In this document: positions 1 to 6,360 of the stretch, one piece after another | Position numbering within the stretch: the first letter of the stretch is position 1 | Layout: each line of letters opens with the position of its first letter | Origin: Acidimicrobiia bacterium | GTDB taxonomy: Bacteria; Actinomycetota; Acidimicrobiia; IMCC26256; BP-133 | Assembly (NCBI GenBank): GCA_025934385.1 | Contig: JAICYE010000135.1 | Location: 1-6,377 of the forward strand | Length of the DNA: 6,377 nt | Direction: 5' to 3' | Made by a program: the position numbers and the translations under genes | Notes under the pieces: model-generated | The model's database searches: none | What the model was told of the DNA's origin: nothing | Seen by the model: the letters and a program-made list of their open reading frames with translations, nothing else

Positions 1-51
1 GCCACGGCGGCGGGATTCGGCCCGCCGCCGCCGACTGAGACCACCCGATGA
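1..51 (+). CDS. 3' end of an unidentified upstream gene (partial)
   Basis: Only the last codons lie in the window, so the product cannot be recognised. In the frame beginning at base 1 the tail reads ATAAGFGPPPPTETTR and stops at TGA 49-51. This overlaps the rodA ATG as ATGA, the same junction type seen between rodA and pbpA. A second possibility is the frame ending at TGA 36-38 (tail HGGGIRPAAAD), which would leave a 9-base gap before rodA. The Pro/Thr-rich tail and the ATGA overlap make me prefer the first frame. In the related actinobacterial locus the gene before rodA is the PP2C-type phosphatase pstP, the counter-enzyme of PknB. That identity is inference from gene order only; nothing in these 51 bases shows it. 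Confidence 0.35.
   Translation, partial: ATAAGFGPPPPTETTR
5..30 (+). other. Perfect 10-bp GC-only hairpin upstream of rodA
   Basis: Bases 5-14 (cggcggcggg) and 21-30 (cccgccgccg) are perfect reverse complements separated by the 6-base loop attcgg. The structure ends 17 bases before the rodA ATG and lies inside the 3' end of the upstream gene. No T-run follows, so it is not a standard intrinsic terminator. It could stabilise a processed mRNA end or limit read-through into rodA. It could also be a by-product of GC-rich Gly/Ala/Pro codons, which make such inverted repeats common in this sequence. Confidence 0.4.
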
Positions 52-1412
52 AGCGCCCGGCGAAAGCGGGCGGCGCCGGCCGGGAGGCCGCCGCCCGGCG
101 CTCGACCGAACTCGGCCTGGTGACCCTGGCGGTGATCCTGGCGGCGGGGGGCTACGTCCTCACCGCCCTGGCCAAGAACGCCCGGCTCCCGGCCAACCTC
201 GCCCCCTTCGCCGCCGGCGCCGCCGGGCTGGCGCTGGTCGCCCACCTGGCGGTGCGGCGCTTCGCCCCCCGGGCCGACGGGACGCTCCTCGGCCTCGCCG
301 TCCTCCTCAACGGCATCGGCTTCGTGGTCATCGCCCGGCTCGACCCCGACCTGGCCCGCTACCAGTCCCTGTGGACGGCGGTCGGCATCGCCGCCTTCGT
401 CGCCACGCTGGCCGTCGTCCGCCGGGTCACCGACCTGCAGCGCTACCGCTACACATTCGCCCTGCTCGGCATCGCCTCGCTGCTCATCCCCGCCGTCCCC
501 GGGATCGGCCAGGACATCAACGGCGCTCGCCTCTGGGTCCACCTCGGACCGCTCAACTTCCAGCCCGGGGAGGCGGCCAAGGTCCTGCTGGTGATCTTCC
601 TGGCCGCCTACCTCGTCGAGAAGCGGGAGCTGCTGTCGACGCCGACCTGGCGGGTCGGCCCGGTGATGCTGCCCGACCCGAAGCACTTCGCCCCGCTGAT
701 CCTGGCCTGGGGCGGCTCGATTCTGGTCATGGTCCGGGAGACGGACCTCGGCTCGTCCCTGCTCTTCTTCGCCGTCTTCCTGGCCATGCTCTACATCGCC
801 ACAGCCCGGGCCAGCTACCTCGGTGTCGGGTCGGCCCTCTTCGCCGTCGGGGCGACGCTGGCCTACCACGCCTTCGGCCACGTCCGGGAGCGGGTGACGA
901 CCTGGATCAACCCCTGGCCGACGGCCGACAGCCACGGCTACCAGCTGGTTCAGGCCCTCTTCGCCTTCGGCTCCGGGGGCTTCGCCGGCACCGGCCTCGG
1001 GCTCGGCAGCCCGGGGAAGATCCCCAACGCCGCCACCGACTTCGTCTACGCCGCCATCGGCGAGGAGCTCGGCCTCATCGGGACCACCGCCGTCCTGCTG
1101 ATCTATCTCCTCTTCATCGGTGTGGGCTTCCGCATCGCCCTCCGGGCGGAGCAGCCCTTCCTCAAACTGCTGGCCGCCGGACTCACCACGATTCTCGGCG
1201 TCCAGACGTTCATCATCCTCGGCGGGGTTACCCGGCTCATCCCGCTGACCGGCATCACGATGCCGTTCGTGTCCTACGGCGGATCGTCGCTGGTGGCCAA
1301 CTTCGTGATCCTGGCCCTGCTGCTCCGGATCTCCGACGAGGTCGCCCGGCGGTCCGACCCCGACGCCGGCGGCGAGGCCGCCGCTCCCGCCACCACCGGG
1401 GTGCACCAATGA
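48..1412 (+). CDS. rodA: RodA-type SEDS peptidoglycan glycosyltransferase (FtsW/RodA/SpoVE family)
   Basis: This is an integral membrane protein of 454 aa that polymerises lipid II into glycan strands together with a class B PBP. After a basic, Ala-rich cytoplasmic N-terminus (residues 1-20) there are about ten to twelve hydrophobic segments between residues 22 and 428. Family hallmarks are visible: FQPGEAAK (171-178, usual form FQPSE-AK), the GYQLVQALFAFGSGG stretch (297-311) in the large outside loop, ATDFVYAAIGEELG (329-342), and the signature MPFVSYGGSS (405-414). D331 in the TDF motif aligns with the aspartate known to be essential in RodA proteins. The length suits actinobacterial members, which are longer than E. 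coli RodA (about 370 aa). RodA is preferred over FtsW because pbpA and the PASTA kinase follow directly. The ATG at 48 has only a weak upstream purine match (GAGA, 37-40), so coupling to the upstream gene is likely. The stop overlaps the pbpA start by ATGA. Confidence 0.93.
   Translation: MKRPAKAGGAGREAAARRSTELGLVTLAVILAAGGYVLTALAKNARLPANLAPFAAGAAGLALVAHLAVRRFAPRADGTLLGLAVLLNGIGFVVIARLDPDLARYQSLWTAVGIAAFVATLAVVRRVTDLQRYRYTFALLGIASLLIPAVPGIGQDINGARLWVHLGPLNFQPGEAAKVLLVIFLAAYLVEKRELLSTPTWRVGPVMLPDPKHFAPLILAWGGSILVMVRETDLGSSLLFFAVFLAMLYIATARASYLGVGSALFAVGATLAYHAFGHVRERVTTWINPWPTADSHGYQLVQALFAFGSGGFAGTGLGLGSPGKIPNAATDFVYAAIGEELGLIGTTAVLLIYLLFIGVGFRIALRAEQPFLKLLAAGLTTILGVQTFIILGGVTRLIPLTGITMPFVSYGGSSLVANFVILALLLRISDEVARRSDPDAGGEAAAPATTGVHQ
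1367..1383 (+). other. 7-bp GC hairpin in the rodA 3' end before pbpA
   Basis: Bases 1367-1373 (cggcggc) pair perfectly with 1377-1383 (gccgccg) around the loop gag. The hairpin lies within the Ala/Gly-rich C-terminal codons of rodA, 25 bases before the pbpA ATG. It resembles the hairpins before rodA and pknB in position. It may be chance, since the codons here are Gly and Ala runs. Confidence 0.25.
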
Positions 1413-2968
1413 GCCCGATGAACCGTCAGGTCCGCCGAGTCGGCATCGCCGTCGTCGTCTGCTTCCTCGCCCTGTTCGTCCAGCTCAACTACCTCCAGGT
1501 CGTGCGGGCCCACAGCCTGGCCGACAACCCCCGCAACGTCCGGGCGGTGGTGCGGGACTACTCCGAGCCCCGGGGCGCCATCCTCACCAGCGACGGCGTC
1601 GTCGTCGCCCGCTCGGTGCCGGTGAAGGACGAGTTCGAGCGGCTCCGCACCTACCCGACCGGGCCGCTCTTCGCTCACACCAGCGGCTTCTTCTCCTTCA
1701 CGCTGGGGGCGTCGGGCGTGGAGGACGCCTACAACTCCGACCTTTCCGGCCGCAACCTCGACCGGCAGTTCCACGACATCGGCGACTGGCTGATCGGCAA
1801 GGAGCAGACCGGCGACGCCGTCCTGTCGCTCAGCAACGTCGCCCAGGAGGCGGCCCGCGACGCCCTCGGCGATCGCAAGGGGTCGGTGGTGGTGCTCGAC
1901 CCGTCCACCGGCGAAGTCCTGGCGCTGTGGTCGTATCCCTCCTACGACCCGGGGCCGCTGGCCGACCATTCACCGAAGACGGTGCAGGCGGCCTACGACG
2001 GCTACACCCACGACCCGGCCAACCCGATGCTGGCCCGGGCCTACCGGGAGCGCTACCCGCCGGGGTCGACGTTCAAGATCGTGACGGCCTCCACCGCCAT
2101 CGAGACCGCCACGGCCAACCCGGGGAGTCGCTATCCCGTCCTCCGGTTCCTGGCGCTGCCCCAGTCCGACAAGCAGCTCCACAACTTCGGCAACGAAGCC
2201 TGTGGCGGGACGATGGCCGATGCCTTCCGCCAGTCCTGCAACACGACGTTCGGCCAGATCGGGCTCGACCTCGGCGAGAAGCTGGTCGACGGCATGAAGG
2301 CCTTCGGGATCACCGAGGACGTCCCCTTCGACCTGCCCGAGGCCCGCAGCAGCGGCCCGGCGGCCGGCACCTTCGAGCACAACAAGCCGAGCTTCGCCAA
2401 CGCCGCCATCGGCCAGGGCGACGTCGCCGTCACCCCGCTGCAGATGGCCCTGGTGGCCGGGGCCATCGCCAACGGCGGCGTGATCATGACGCCCCACGTG
2501 GTGCGGGAGATCCGGGATCCGGACGGGCGGGTCATCCGCACGATCGCGCCCACGCAGTGGAAGCGGGCGGTGTCCCCGACCACCGCCGCCGCCGTCACGC
2601 AGATGATGATCGACGTGGTGAAGCGGGGGACGGGGACCGCCGCGGCCATCCCCGGCTACACGGTGGCCGGCAAGACCGGCACGGCCGAAGCGCCGGGCGG
2701 CCCGCCCCACGCCTGGTTCGTGGCCTTCGCCCCGGCCGAGGCGCCCCGCTTCGCCGTTGCCGTCATCGTCGAGCGGGGCGGCGACCTCGGCGACGAGGCC
2801 ACCGGCGGTCGGGTGGCCGCCCCGGTGGCGCAGAAGGTGCTGGCCAAGCTCCTGTCGCTGCCCAAGCCGACGGCTGGGGAGCTTCACCAGCCTCCCCCGA
2901 CGCAGACCGCCCCCGGTCAGCAAAACCTCACCTCGACGACAGCCGGGCCCAAGCCCGGCGGACGGTAG
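1409..2968 (+). CDS. pbpA: Class B penicillin-binding protein, PbpA-type D,D-transpeptidase
   Basis: A 519-aa single-pass membrane transpeptidase that cross-links peptidoglycan outside the membrane, presumably with the adjacent RodA. Residues 12-31 form the membrane anchor. The N-terminal dimerisation-type region includes EPRGAILTSDGVVVA (53-67) and ASGVEDAYNSDLSG (101-114), both typical of class B PBPs. The transpeptidase domain spans roughly 155-485 with all three motifs: S220-T-F-K223 (nucleophile Ser220), S276-C-N278, and K422-T-G-T425. A Pro/Thr-rich tail (486-519) follows. Cys265 and Cys277 (the x of SxN) are the only cysteines in the catalytic domain and could form a disulfide. The ATG at 1409 overlaps the rodA stop (ATGA) and has GGGG at 1398-1401 as a possible ribosome binding site. 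A second ATG at 1418 (MNRQVRR) is also possible and resembles the mycobacterial N-terminus. The frame stays open far upstream inside rodA, but that translation has no PBP character. It is separated from pknB by 10 bases. Confidence 0.94.
   Translation: MSPMNRQVRRVGIAVVVCFLALFVQLNYLQVVRAHSLADNPRNVRAVVRDYSEPRGAILTSDGVVVARSVPVKDEFERLRTYPTGPLFAHTSGFFSFTLGASGVEDAYNSDLSGRNLDRQFHDIGDWLIGKEQTGDAVLSLSNVAQEAARDALGDRKGSVVVLDPSTGEVLALWSYPSYDPGPLADHSPKTVQAAYDGYTHDPANPMLARAYRERYPPGSTFKIVTASTAIETATANPGSRYPVLRFLALPQSDKQLHNFGNEACGGTMADAFRQSCNTTFGQIGLDLGEKLVDGMKAFGITEDVPFDLPEARSSGPAAGTFEHNKPSFANAAIGQGDVAVTPLQMALVAGAIANGGVIMTPHVVREIRDPDGRVIRTIAPTQWKRAVSPTTAAAVTQMMIDVVKRGTGTAAAIPGYTVAGKTGTAEAPGGPPHAWFVAFAPAEAPRFAVAVIVERGGDLGDEATGGRVAAPVAQKVLAKLLSLPKPTAGELHQPPPTQTAPGQQNLTSTTAGPKPGGR
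2942..2959 (+). other. 7-bp perfect hairpin at the pbpA 3' end, upstream of pknB
   Basis: Bases 2942-2948 (gccgggc) and 2953-2959 (gcccggc) are perfect reverse complements with loop ccaa. The hairpin sits in the last pbpA codons, 19 bases before the pknB ATG and 7 bases before the AGGG that probably binds the ribosome. There is no T-tract, so it is not a standard terminator. It may tune transcript processing or pknB translation, which is inference. Confidence 0.35.
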
Positions 2969-2970
2969 GG
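2967..2970 (+). promoter_or_regulatory. Probable ribosome binding site of pknB
   Basis: AGGG, overlapping the pbpA TAG stop (2966-2968), lies 8 bases before the ATG at 2979. It supports that start over any upstream in-frame candidate, because residues before MPERV have no kinase similarity. Confidence 0.5.
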
Positions 2971-2978
2971 TTCCTCCG

Positions 2979-4904
2979 ATGCCCGAACGGGTCTACACGA
3001 ACCGGTACGAGATCGTCCGGCACCTGGCCCGCGGCGGAATGGCCGAGGTCTACCTGGCCCACGACCAGCTCCTCGACCGCCGGGTGGCGCTCAAGGTGCT
3101 GTTCCCCGAGTTCGCCCGCGACCCGGCCTTCGTCCAGCGGTTCCGCCGGGAAGCCCAGGCCGCCGCCAACCTCAACCACCCCAACATCGTCGCCGTCTTC
3201 GACTGGGGCGAGGAGGACGGTACGTACTTCATCGTCATGGAGTACGTCGAGGGCCGCAGCCTCCGGGAGGCCATCCAGGCCGAAGGGCCGCTCTACCCCA
3301 ACCTGGCCGCCGACCTCGCCTCCGACATCGCCGGGGCCCTCGGCTTCGCCCACCGCAACGGCGTCGTCCACCGCGACGTGAAGCCAGGCAACATCCTGCT
3401 CACCCCCCAGGGGCAGGTGAAGGTCACCGACTTCGGCATCGCCCGGGCGGCCGGCATCAGCGAGGGCCTGACCCAGACCGGATCGGTCATGGGGACGGCC
3501 ACCTACTTCTCCCCCGAGCAGGCCCAGGGTCTCCCCGTCGACCCCCGGTCCGACGTCTACTCCCTCGGCGTCGTCCTCTACGAGATGGTCTGCGGCATTC
3601 CCCCGTTCACCGGGGAGAGCCCGATCTCGGTGGCCTACAAGCACGTCCGGGAGGAGGCGCCCCGGCCGACCGTGGTCAACCCCGACGTCCCCGCCCCCCT
3701 GGAGAACGTCATCCTCACGGCCATGGCCAAGAGCCCCGAGGCCCGCTACGCCTCGGCCGACGAGATGCGGGCCGACCTGGCCCGCTTCCGGCGGGGGGAG
3801 CAGACGTCGTCGGTGCCGCTGATGGCCGTGCCGGTAGCGGGCACCGACGTGACCGTGGCCAACCCCCGGATGGACAAGGTCTACGACCGCACCACGGTCG
3901 GCACGGTCATCCCGTCGCCGACGATCCCGGTGGCGCCCCGCCGGTCGGCGGGCCCGTTCGTCCTGGCGCTCATCGCCCTGCTGGCGGCGCTGGCCGGGCT
4001 CGGCTACCTGCTGGCCCGCCAGCTGTCAGGCAAGAGCGGGAGCACGGCGCTGGTCCCGGTGGGCAGCTACGTCGGGCAGTCCCAGCACGACGCCGAGCTG
4101 CTCATCACCAACGCCGGGCTCAAGCCCGACAGCACGAGCGAGGAGAACGACCAGGTGGCGGCCGATCAGGTCGTCTCCCAGGATCCCCAGCCGGGCACGA
4201 AGATCGACAAGGGCGGCACCGTCCACCTCAAGATCAGCGCCGGCAAGGGCCAGGTGAAGATCCCCGACGTCGGCAACCAGTCGCTCGACGACGCCCAGTC
4301 CCAGTTACGCGACGCCGGCCTCGACTACAAGGTCCAGCAGGAGAGCAGCGACAGCGTCGACGCCGGCAAGGTGACCCGCACGGACCCGCCTTCCGGCAGC
4401 CAGGTCGAGAAGGGCACGATCATCACCCTGTTCGTCTCGACCGGCAAGCAGCAGGTCCAGATTCCCGACGTCTCGGGCCAGGACCCGGCCACGGCGGCGA
4501 ACACGCTCGGCACCAAGGACCTCGGATTGGAGCAGGTCAACCAGCCGAGCGACACGGTCGAGTCCGGGACGGTCATCGGCACCAACCCGCCGGCCGGCAC
4601 CTCGGTACCGAAGGGTTCCAAGGTCCAGCTGATCGTCTCCTCGGGCAAGGAGCAGGTCTCGGTGCCCAACCTCTACGGCCGCACCCAGTCGGAGGCGATG
4701 TCCGACCTCCAGAGCGTCGGCCTGAACGGGACGGTGACGTCGGTGTCGTGCAGCGACTCCTCCAGCTCCGGCAAGGTGATCGCCCAGAGCCCCTCGGCCG
4801 GCTCGAAGGTGGGCAAGGGTTCGAGCGTCAACATGTCGGTCTGCAAGCAGAACGCCACCACGACCACGACGACGGGATCCCCGGGCACCACCTTGTTCCC
4901 TTGA
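2979..4904 (+). CDS. pknB: PknB-type transmembrane Ser/Thr kinase with four PASTA domains
   Basis: A 641-aa eukaryotic-like kinase that senses muropeptides or lipid II outside and phosphorylates cell-wall and division proteins inside. The kinase domain (about 8-272) is complete: Gly-rich loop LARGGMAEVY (16-25), VALK with K39, helix-C E58, HRDVKPGN (131-138, catalytic D133), DFG (151-153), SPE (178-180) and SDVYSLG (191-197). The activation loop LTQTGSVMGT (164-173) carries T165 and T167 in the positions of the autophosphorylated threonines of mycobacterial PknB. A Thr-containing juxtamembrane linker (about 273-322) leads to one membrane segment (326-347). Four PASTA repeats follow at about 357-421, 424-488, 492-555 and 559-622, then a Thr-rich tail with six consecutive Thr (627-632). 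Cys591 and Cys622 are both in the last PASTA repeat and may pair. This is the only kinase between pbpA and trpG, whereas mycobacteria have pknA and pknB. Its TGA overlaps the mutY TTG. Confidence 0.94.
   Translation: MPERVYTNRYEIVRHLARGGMAEVYLAHDQLLDRRVALKVLFPEFARDPAFVQRFRREAQAAANLNHPNIVAVFDWGEEDGTYFIVMEYVEGRSLREAIQAEGPLYPNLAADLASDIAGALGFAHRNGVVHRDVKPGNILLTPQGQVKVTDFGIARAAGISEGLTQTGSVMGTATYFSPEQAQGLPVDPRSDVYSLGVVLYEMVCGIPPFTGESPISVAYKHVREEAPRPTVVNPDVPAPLENVILTAMAKSPEARYASADEMRADLARFRRGEQTSSVPLMAVPVAGTDVTVANPRMDKVYDRTTVGTVIPSPTIPVAPRRSAGPFVLALIALLAALAGLGYLLARQLSGKSGSTALVPVGSYVGQSQHDAELLITNAGLKPDSTSEENDQVAADQVVSQDPQPGTKIDKGGTVHLKISAGKGQVKIPDVGNQSLDDAQSQLRDAGLDYKVQQESSDSVDAGKVTRTDPPSGSQVEKGTIITLFVSTGKQQVQIPDVSGQDPATAANTLGTKDLGLEQVNQPSDTVESGTVIGTNPPAGTSVPKGSKVQLIVSSGKEQVSVPNLYGRTQSEAMSDLQSVGLNGTVTSVSCSDSSSSGKVIAQSPSAGSKVGKGSSVNMSVCKQNATTTTTTGSPGTTLFP
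4047..4844 (+). repeat. Four tandem PASTA repeats within pknB
   Basis: The extracellular part of PknB consists of four units of about 64-66 codons, joined by a recurring linker: SAGKGQVKIPDV, STGKQQVQIPDV and SSGKEQVSVPNL before units 2, 3 and 4. Each unit has the PASTA pattern of a P-D/N-V/L start, an A...L helix ending in GL, and a late Q/T-x-P-x-x-G turn (QDPQPGTKIDKG, TDPPSGSQVEKG, TNPPAGTSVPKG, QSPSAGSKVGKG). The first unit is the most divergent at its start (VPVGSYVGQ). The similarity is at the protein level; the DNA copies are clearly diverged. Confidence 0.85.
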
Positions 4905-5713
4905 CCGGCCGGCGTGTCGACCTGGCCGGCTGGTACGCCCGGCACGGCCGCCACGACCTGCCCTGGCGGGCGACCCGGGACCGGTGGGCGGTGCTGGTGT
5001 CGGAGGTCATGCTCCAGCAGACCCCGGTCGGCCGGGTGGCGGCGGTGTGGCCGGCGTTCATGGCCCGTTTCCCGACGCCGGAGACGACGGCCGCCGCCTC
5101 GCCCGGCGACGTCATCGCCGCCTGGGGCACGCTGGGCTACCCCCGCCGGGCCCGGCGGCTGTGGGAGGCGGCGGGCGTCCTGGCCGCCTCGGGCTGGCCG
5201 GAGGACCTCGCCGACCTGCCCGGGGTGGGCCGCTACACCGCCCTGGCGATTGCCGCCCAGGTGGACGGGCGGGACGCACCGGCGGTCGAGACCAACGTCC
5301 GGCGGGTGGTCGAACGGCGGGCCGGCCGGGTGCTGTCGCCCCGGGAGGCCGCCACCGCCAGCCGGGAGGCGGGCCATCCCCTCACCGGGCGGGACCGCCT
5401 GCTGGCCCTGATGGACGTCGGCGCCGTCCTCTGCCGGCCCCGGGCCCCCCGCTGCCCGGAGTGCCCCCTGCGAACCGGCTGCGTCACGGCGGCGACGGTG
5501 GCCGCCGGCGGACCGTCGGCCGCCGACCCGGCGCTCGGCCGGCGCGCTCGCCAGCCCGCCTACGAGGGCTCGTTCCGCCAGCGCCGGGGCCGGGTCCTGG
5601 CTGAGCTGCGGGCAGGCGCCCGCCCGTCCGCCGAACTCGACCCCGCCGCCCTCGCCGCCCTGGTGGAGGACGGTCTCGCGGCCATCGACGGGCCGCTAGC
5701 CCGCCTGCCCTGA
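4901..5713 (+). CDS. mutY: A/G-specific adenine DNA glycosylase (MutY), short form without NUDIX-like domain
   Basis: A base-excision repair enzyme, expected to remove adenine mispaired with 8-oxoguanine. With the TTG at 4901 it has 270 aa. Visible marks: LPWR (20-23), [10 protein letters not shown] (34-43) with catalytic Glu35, the helix-hairpin-helix LPGVGRYTA (106-114), and the [4Fe-4S] ligands Cys178-x6-Cys185-x2-Cys188-x5-Cys194. Tyr112 occupies the position of the endonuclease III lyase lysine, which argues for MutY rather than Nth. The residue aligned with the usual catalytic Asp is Glu130 (AVETNVRRV). After the cluster there are only about 75 residues, with [17 protein letters not shown] (221-237) as in short actinobacterial MutY proteins, and no NUDIX-like 8-oxoG recognition domain (E. 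coli MutY is about 350 aa). The TTG overlaps the pknB TGA as TTGA. I see no ATG or GTG start close by and only a poor ribosome binding site, so coupling to pknB is likely. The 3' end overlaps trpG by 18 bases. Confidence 0.9.
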   Translation: MTGRRVDLAGWYARHGRHDLPWRATRDRWAVLVSEVMLQQTPVGRVAAVWPAFMARFPTPETTAAASPGDVIAAWGTLGYPRRARRLWEAAGVLAASGWPEDLADLPGVGRYTALAIAAQVDGRDAPAVETNVRRVVERRAGRVLSPREAATASREAGHPLTGRDRLLALMDVGAVLCRPRAPRCPECPLRTGCVTAATVAAGGPSAADPALGRRARQPAYEGSFRQRRGRVLAELRAGARPSAELDPAALAALVEDGLAAIDGPLARLP

Positions 5714-6292
5714 CGGGGCCGGAGCCCCGGCCCGGGTCAGGAAGTTCCGGAGGAGCTGGTGACCGGCCTCCGTCAGGATCGACTCGGGGTGGAACTGGAC
5801 CCCTTCGACCGGCAGCTCCCGGTGGCGGAGGCCCATGACGACGCCGTCGTCGGTCTCGGCGGTGATCTCCAGGCAGTCGGGGACGCTGTCGCGCTCCACC
5901 ACCAGCGAGTGGTACCGGGTGGCCTCGAAGGGGTTGGGCAGCCCGGCGAAGAGGCCGTCCCCGCCGTGGCGGATCATCGACGTCTTGCCGTGCATGACCT
6001 GGCCGGCCCGCACGACGCGGCCGCCGTAGAGCTGGCCGATGCACTGGTGGCCGAGGCACACGCCGAGCACCGGCACGCCCCGCCGGCCGAACTCGTCGAT
6101 GGCGGCCCCCGAGACGCCGGCGTCCTCCGGCCGGCCCGGCCCCGGGGAGATCAGCACCGCCGCCGGGTCGATGTCGACGAGCTGGTCGAGCCGGGCCTCG
6201 TCGTGCCGGTAGACGAGCGGGTCGGCCCCCAGCTCCCCCAGGTACTGGACGAGGTTGTAGACGAACGAGTCGTAGTTGTCGATGAACAGCAC
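5696..6292 (-). CDS. trpG: Glutamine amidotransferase subunit of anthranilate / aminodeoxychorismate synthase (TrpG/PabA)
   Basis: A cytoplasmic class I glutamine amidotransferase of 198 aa that hydrolyses glutamine and passes ammonia to a TrpE or PabB synthase acting on chorismate. The start [18 protein letters not shown] (1-18) is the family N-terminus. [12 protein letters not shown] (48-59) forms the oxyanion region, GVCLGHQ (77-83) carries nucleophile Cys79, and FHPES (167-171) carries His168 and Glu170. MHGKTS (100-105) and RYHSL (126-130) are typical of TrpG/PabA. The domain ends near NFL (183-185) and is followed by a 13-residue Ala/Pro/Gly tail. The start is GTG (6290-6292 on the plus strand as cac), supported by a good ribosome binding site 5 bases upstream. 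TrpG and PabA cannot be told apart from sequence, and one protein often serves both pathways; the name follows the conserved position opposite pknB in actinobacteria. No synthase partner lies in the window. The gene converges on mutY. Confidence 0.92.
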   Translation of the reverse strand: MLFIDNYDSFVYNLVQYLGELGADPLVYRHDEARLDQLVDIDPAAVLISPGPGRPEDAGVSGAAIDEFGRRGVPVLGVCLGHQCIGQLYGGRVVRAGQVMHGKTSMIRHGGDGLFAGLPNPFEATRYHSLVVERDSVPDCLEITAETDDGVVMGLRHRELPVEGVQFHPESILTEAGHQLLRNFLTRAGAPAPSGQAG

Positions 6293-6297
6293 TCTGG

Positions 6298-6304
6298 CCC
6301 CTTC
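6298..6304 (-). promoter_or_regulatory. Ribosome binding site of trpG
   Basis: On the minus strand GAAGGGG precedes the GTG start by 5 bases (ccaga). It is the best Shine-Dalgarno match in the window and fixes the GTG at 6292 as the start. Confidence 0.65.
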
Positions 6305-6323
6305 GGTCGCAGAGCTCCCTCCC

Positions 6324-6336
6324 GGCGCTCCGCGCC
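6324..6336 (-). other. Short hairpin in the trpG leader
   Basis: Plus-strand bases 6324-6328 (ggcgc) pair perfectly with 6332-6336 (gcgcc) around the loop tcc. It lies about 31 bases upstream of the trpG start. The stem is only 5 bp, so significance is uncertain. Confidence 0.3.
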
Positions 6337-6360
6337 TAGGGGTCGACCTCCCGGTTCCTA

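Noticed and set aside
67..97. 8-bp inverted repeat inside the first codons of rodA (67-74 with 90-97)
   Set aside because: It lies in Gly/Ala/Arg codons and is best taken as the chance level of hairpins in this GC-rich coding sequence; kept only as a background control.
371..1408. The pbpA reading frame stays open for 346 codons upstream, through most of rodA
   Set aside because: The translation is a low-complexity Arg/Pro/Ala/Gly/His-rich string, typical of the wrong frame in GC-rich coding DNA. The PBP sequence begins with a membrane anchor just after the ATG at 1409.
1970..2923. Long open frame antisense to pbpA
   Set aside because: Its composition is the Gly/Arg/Val/His-rich pattern of an antisense shadow, with no recognisable domain, and pbpA on the other strand is complete with all catalytic motifs.
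1927..3381. 484-codon plus-strand frame spanning the pbpA-pknB junction
   Set aside because: It overlaps two well-supported genes in another frame, and its translation is Arg/Pro/Ser-rich without domains.
4873..4883. Small inverted repeat cggg-atc-cccg before mutY
   Set aside because: A 4-bp stem with a 3-base loop is too weak to support as a regulatory structure or terminator.
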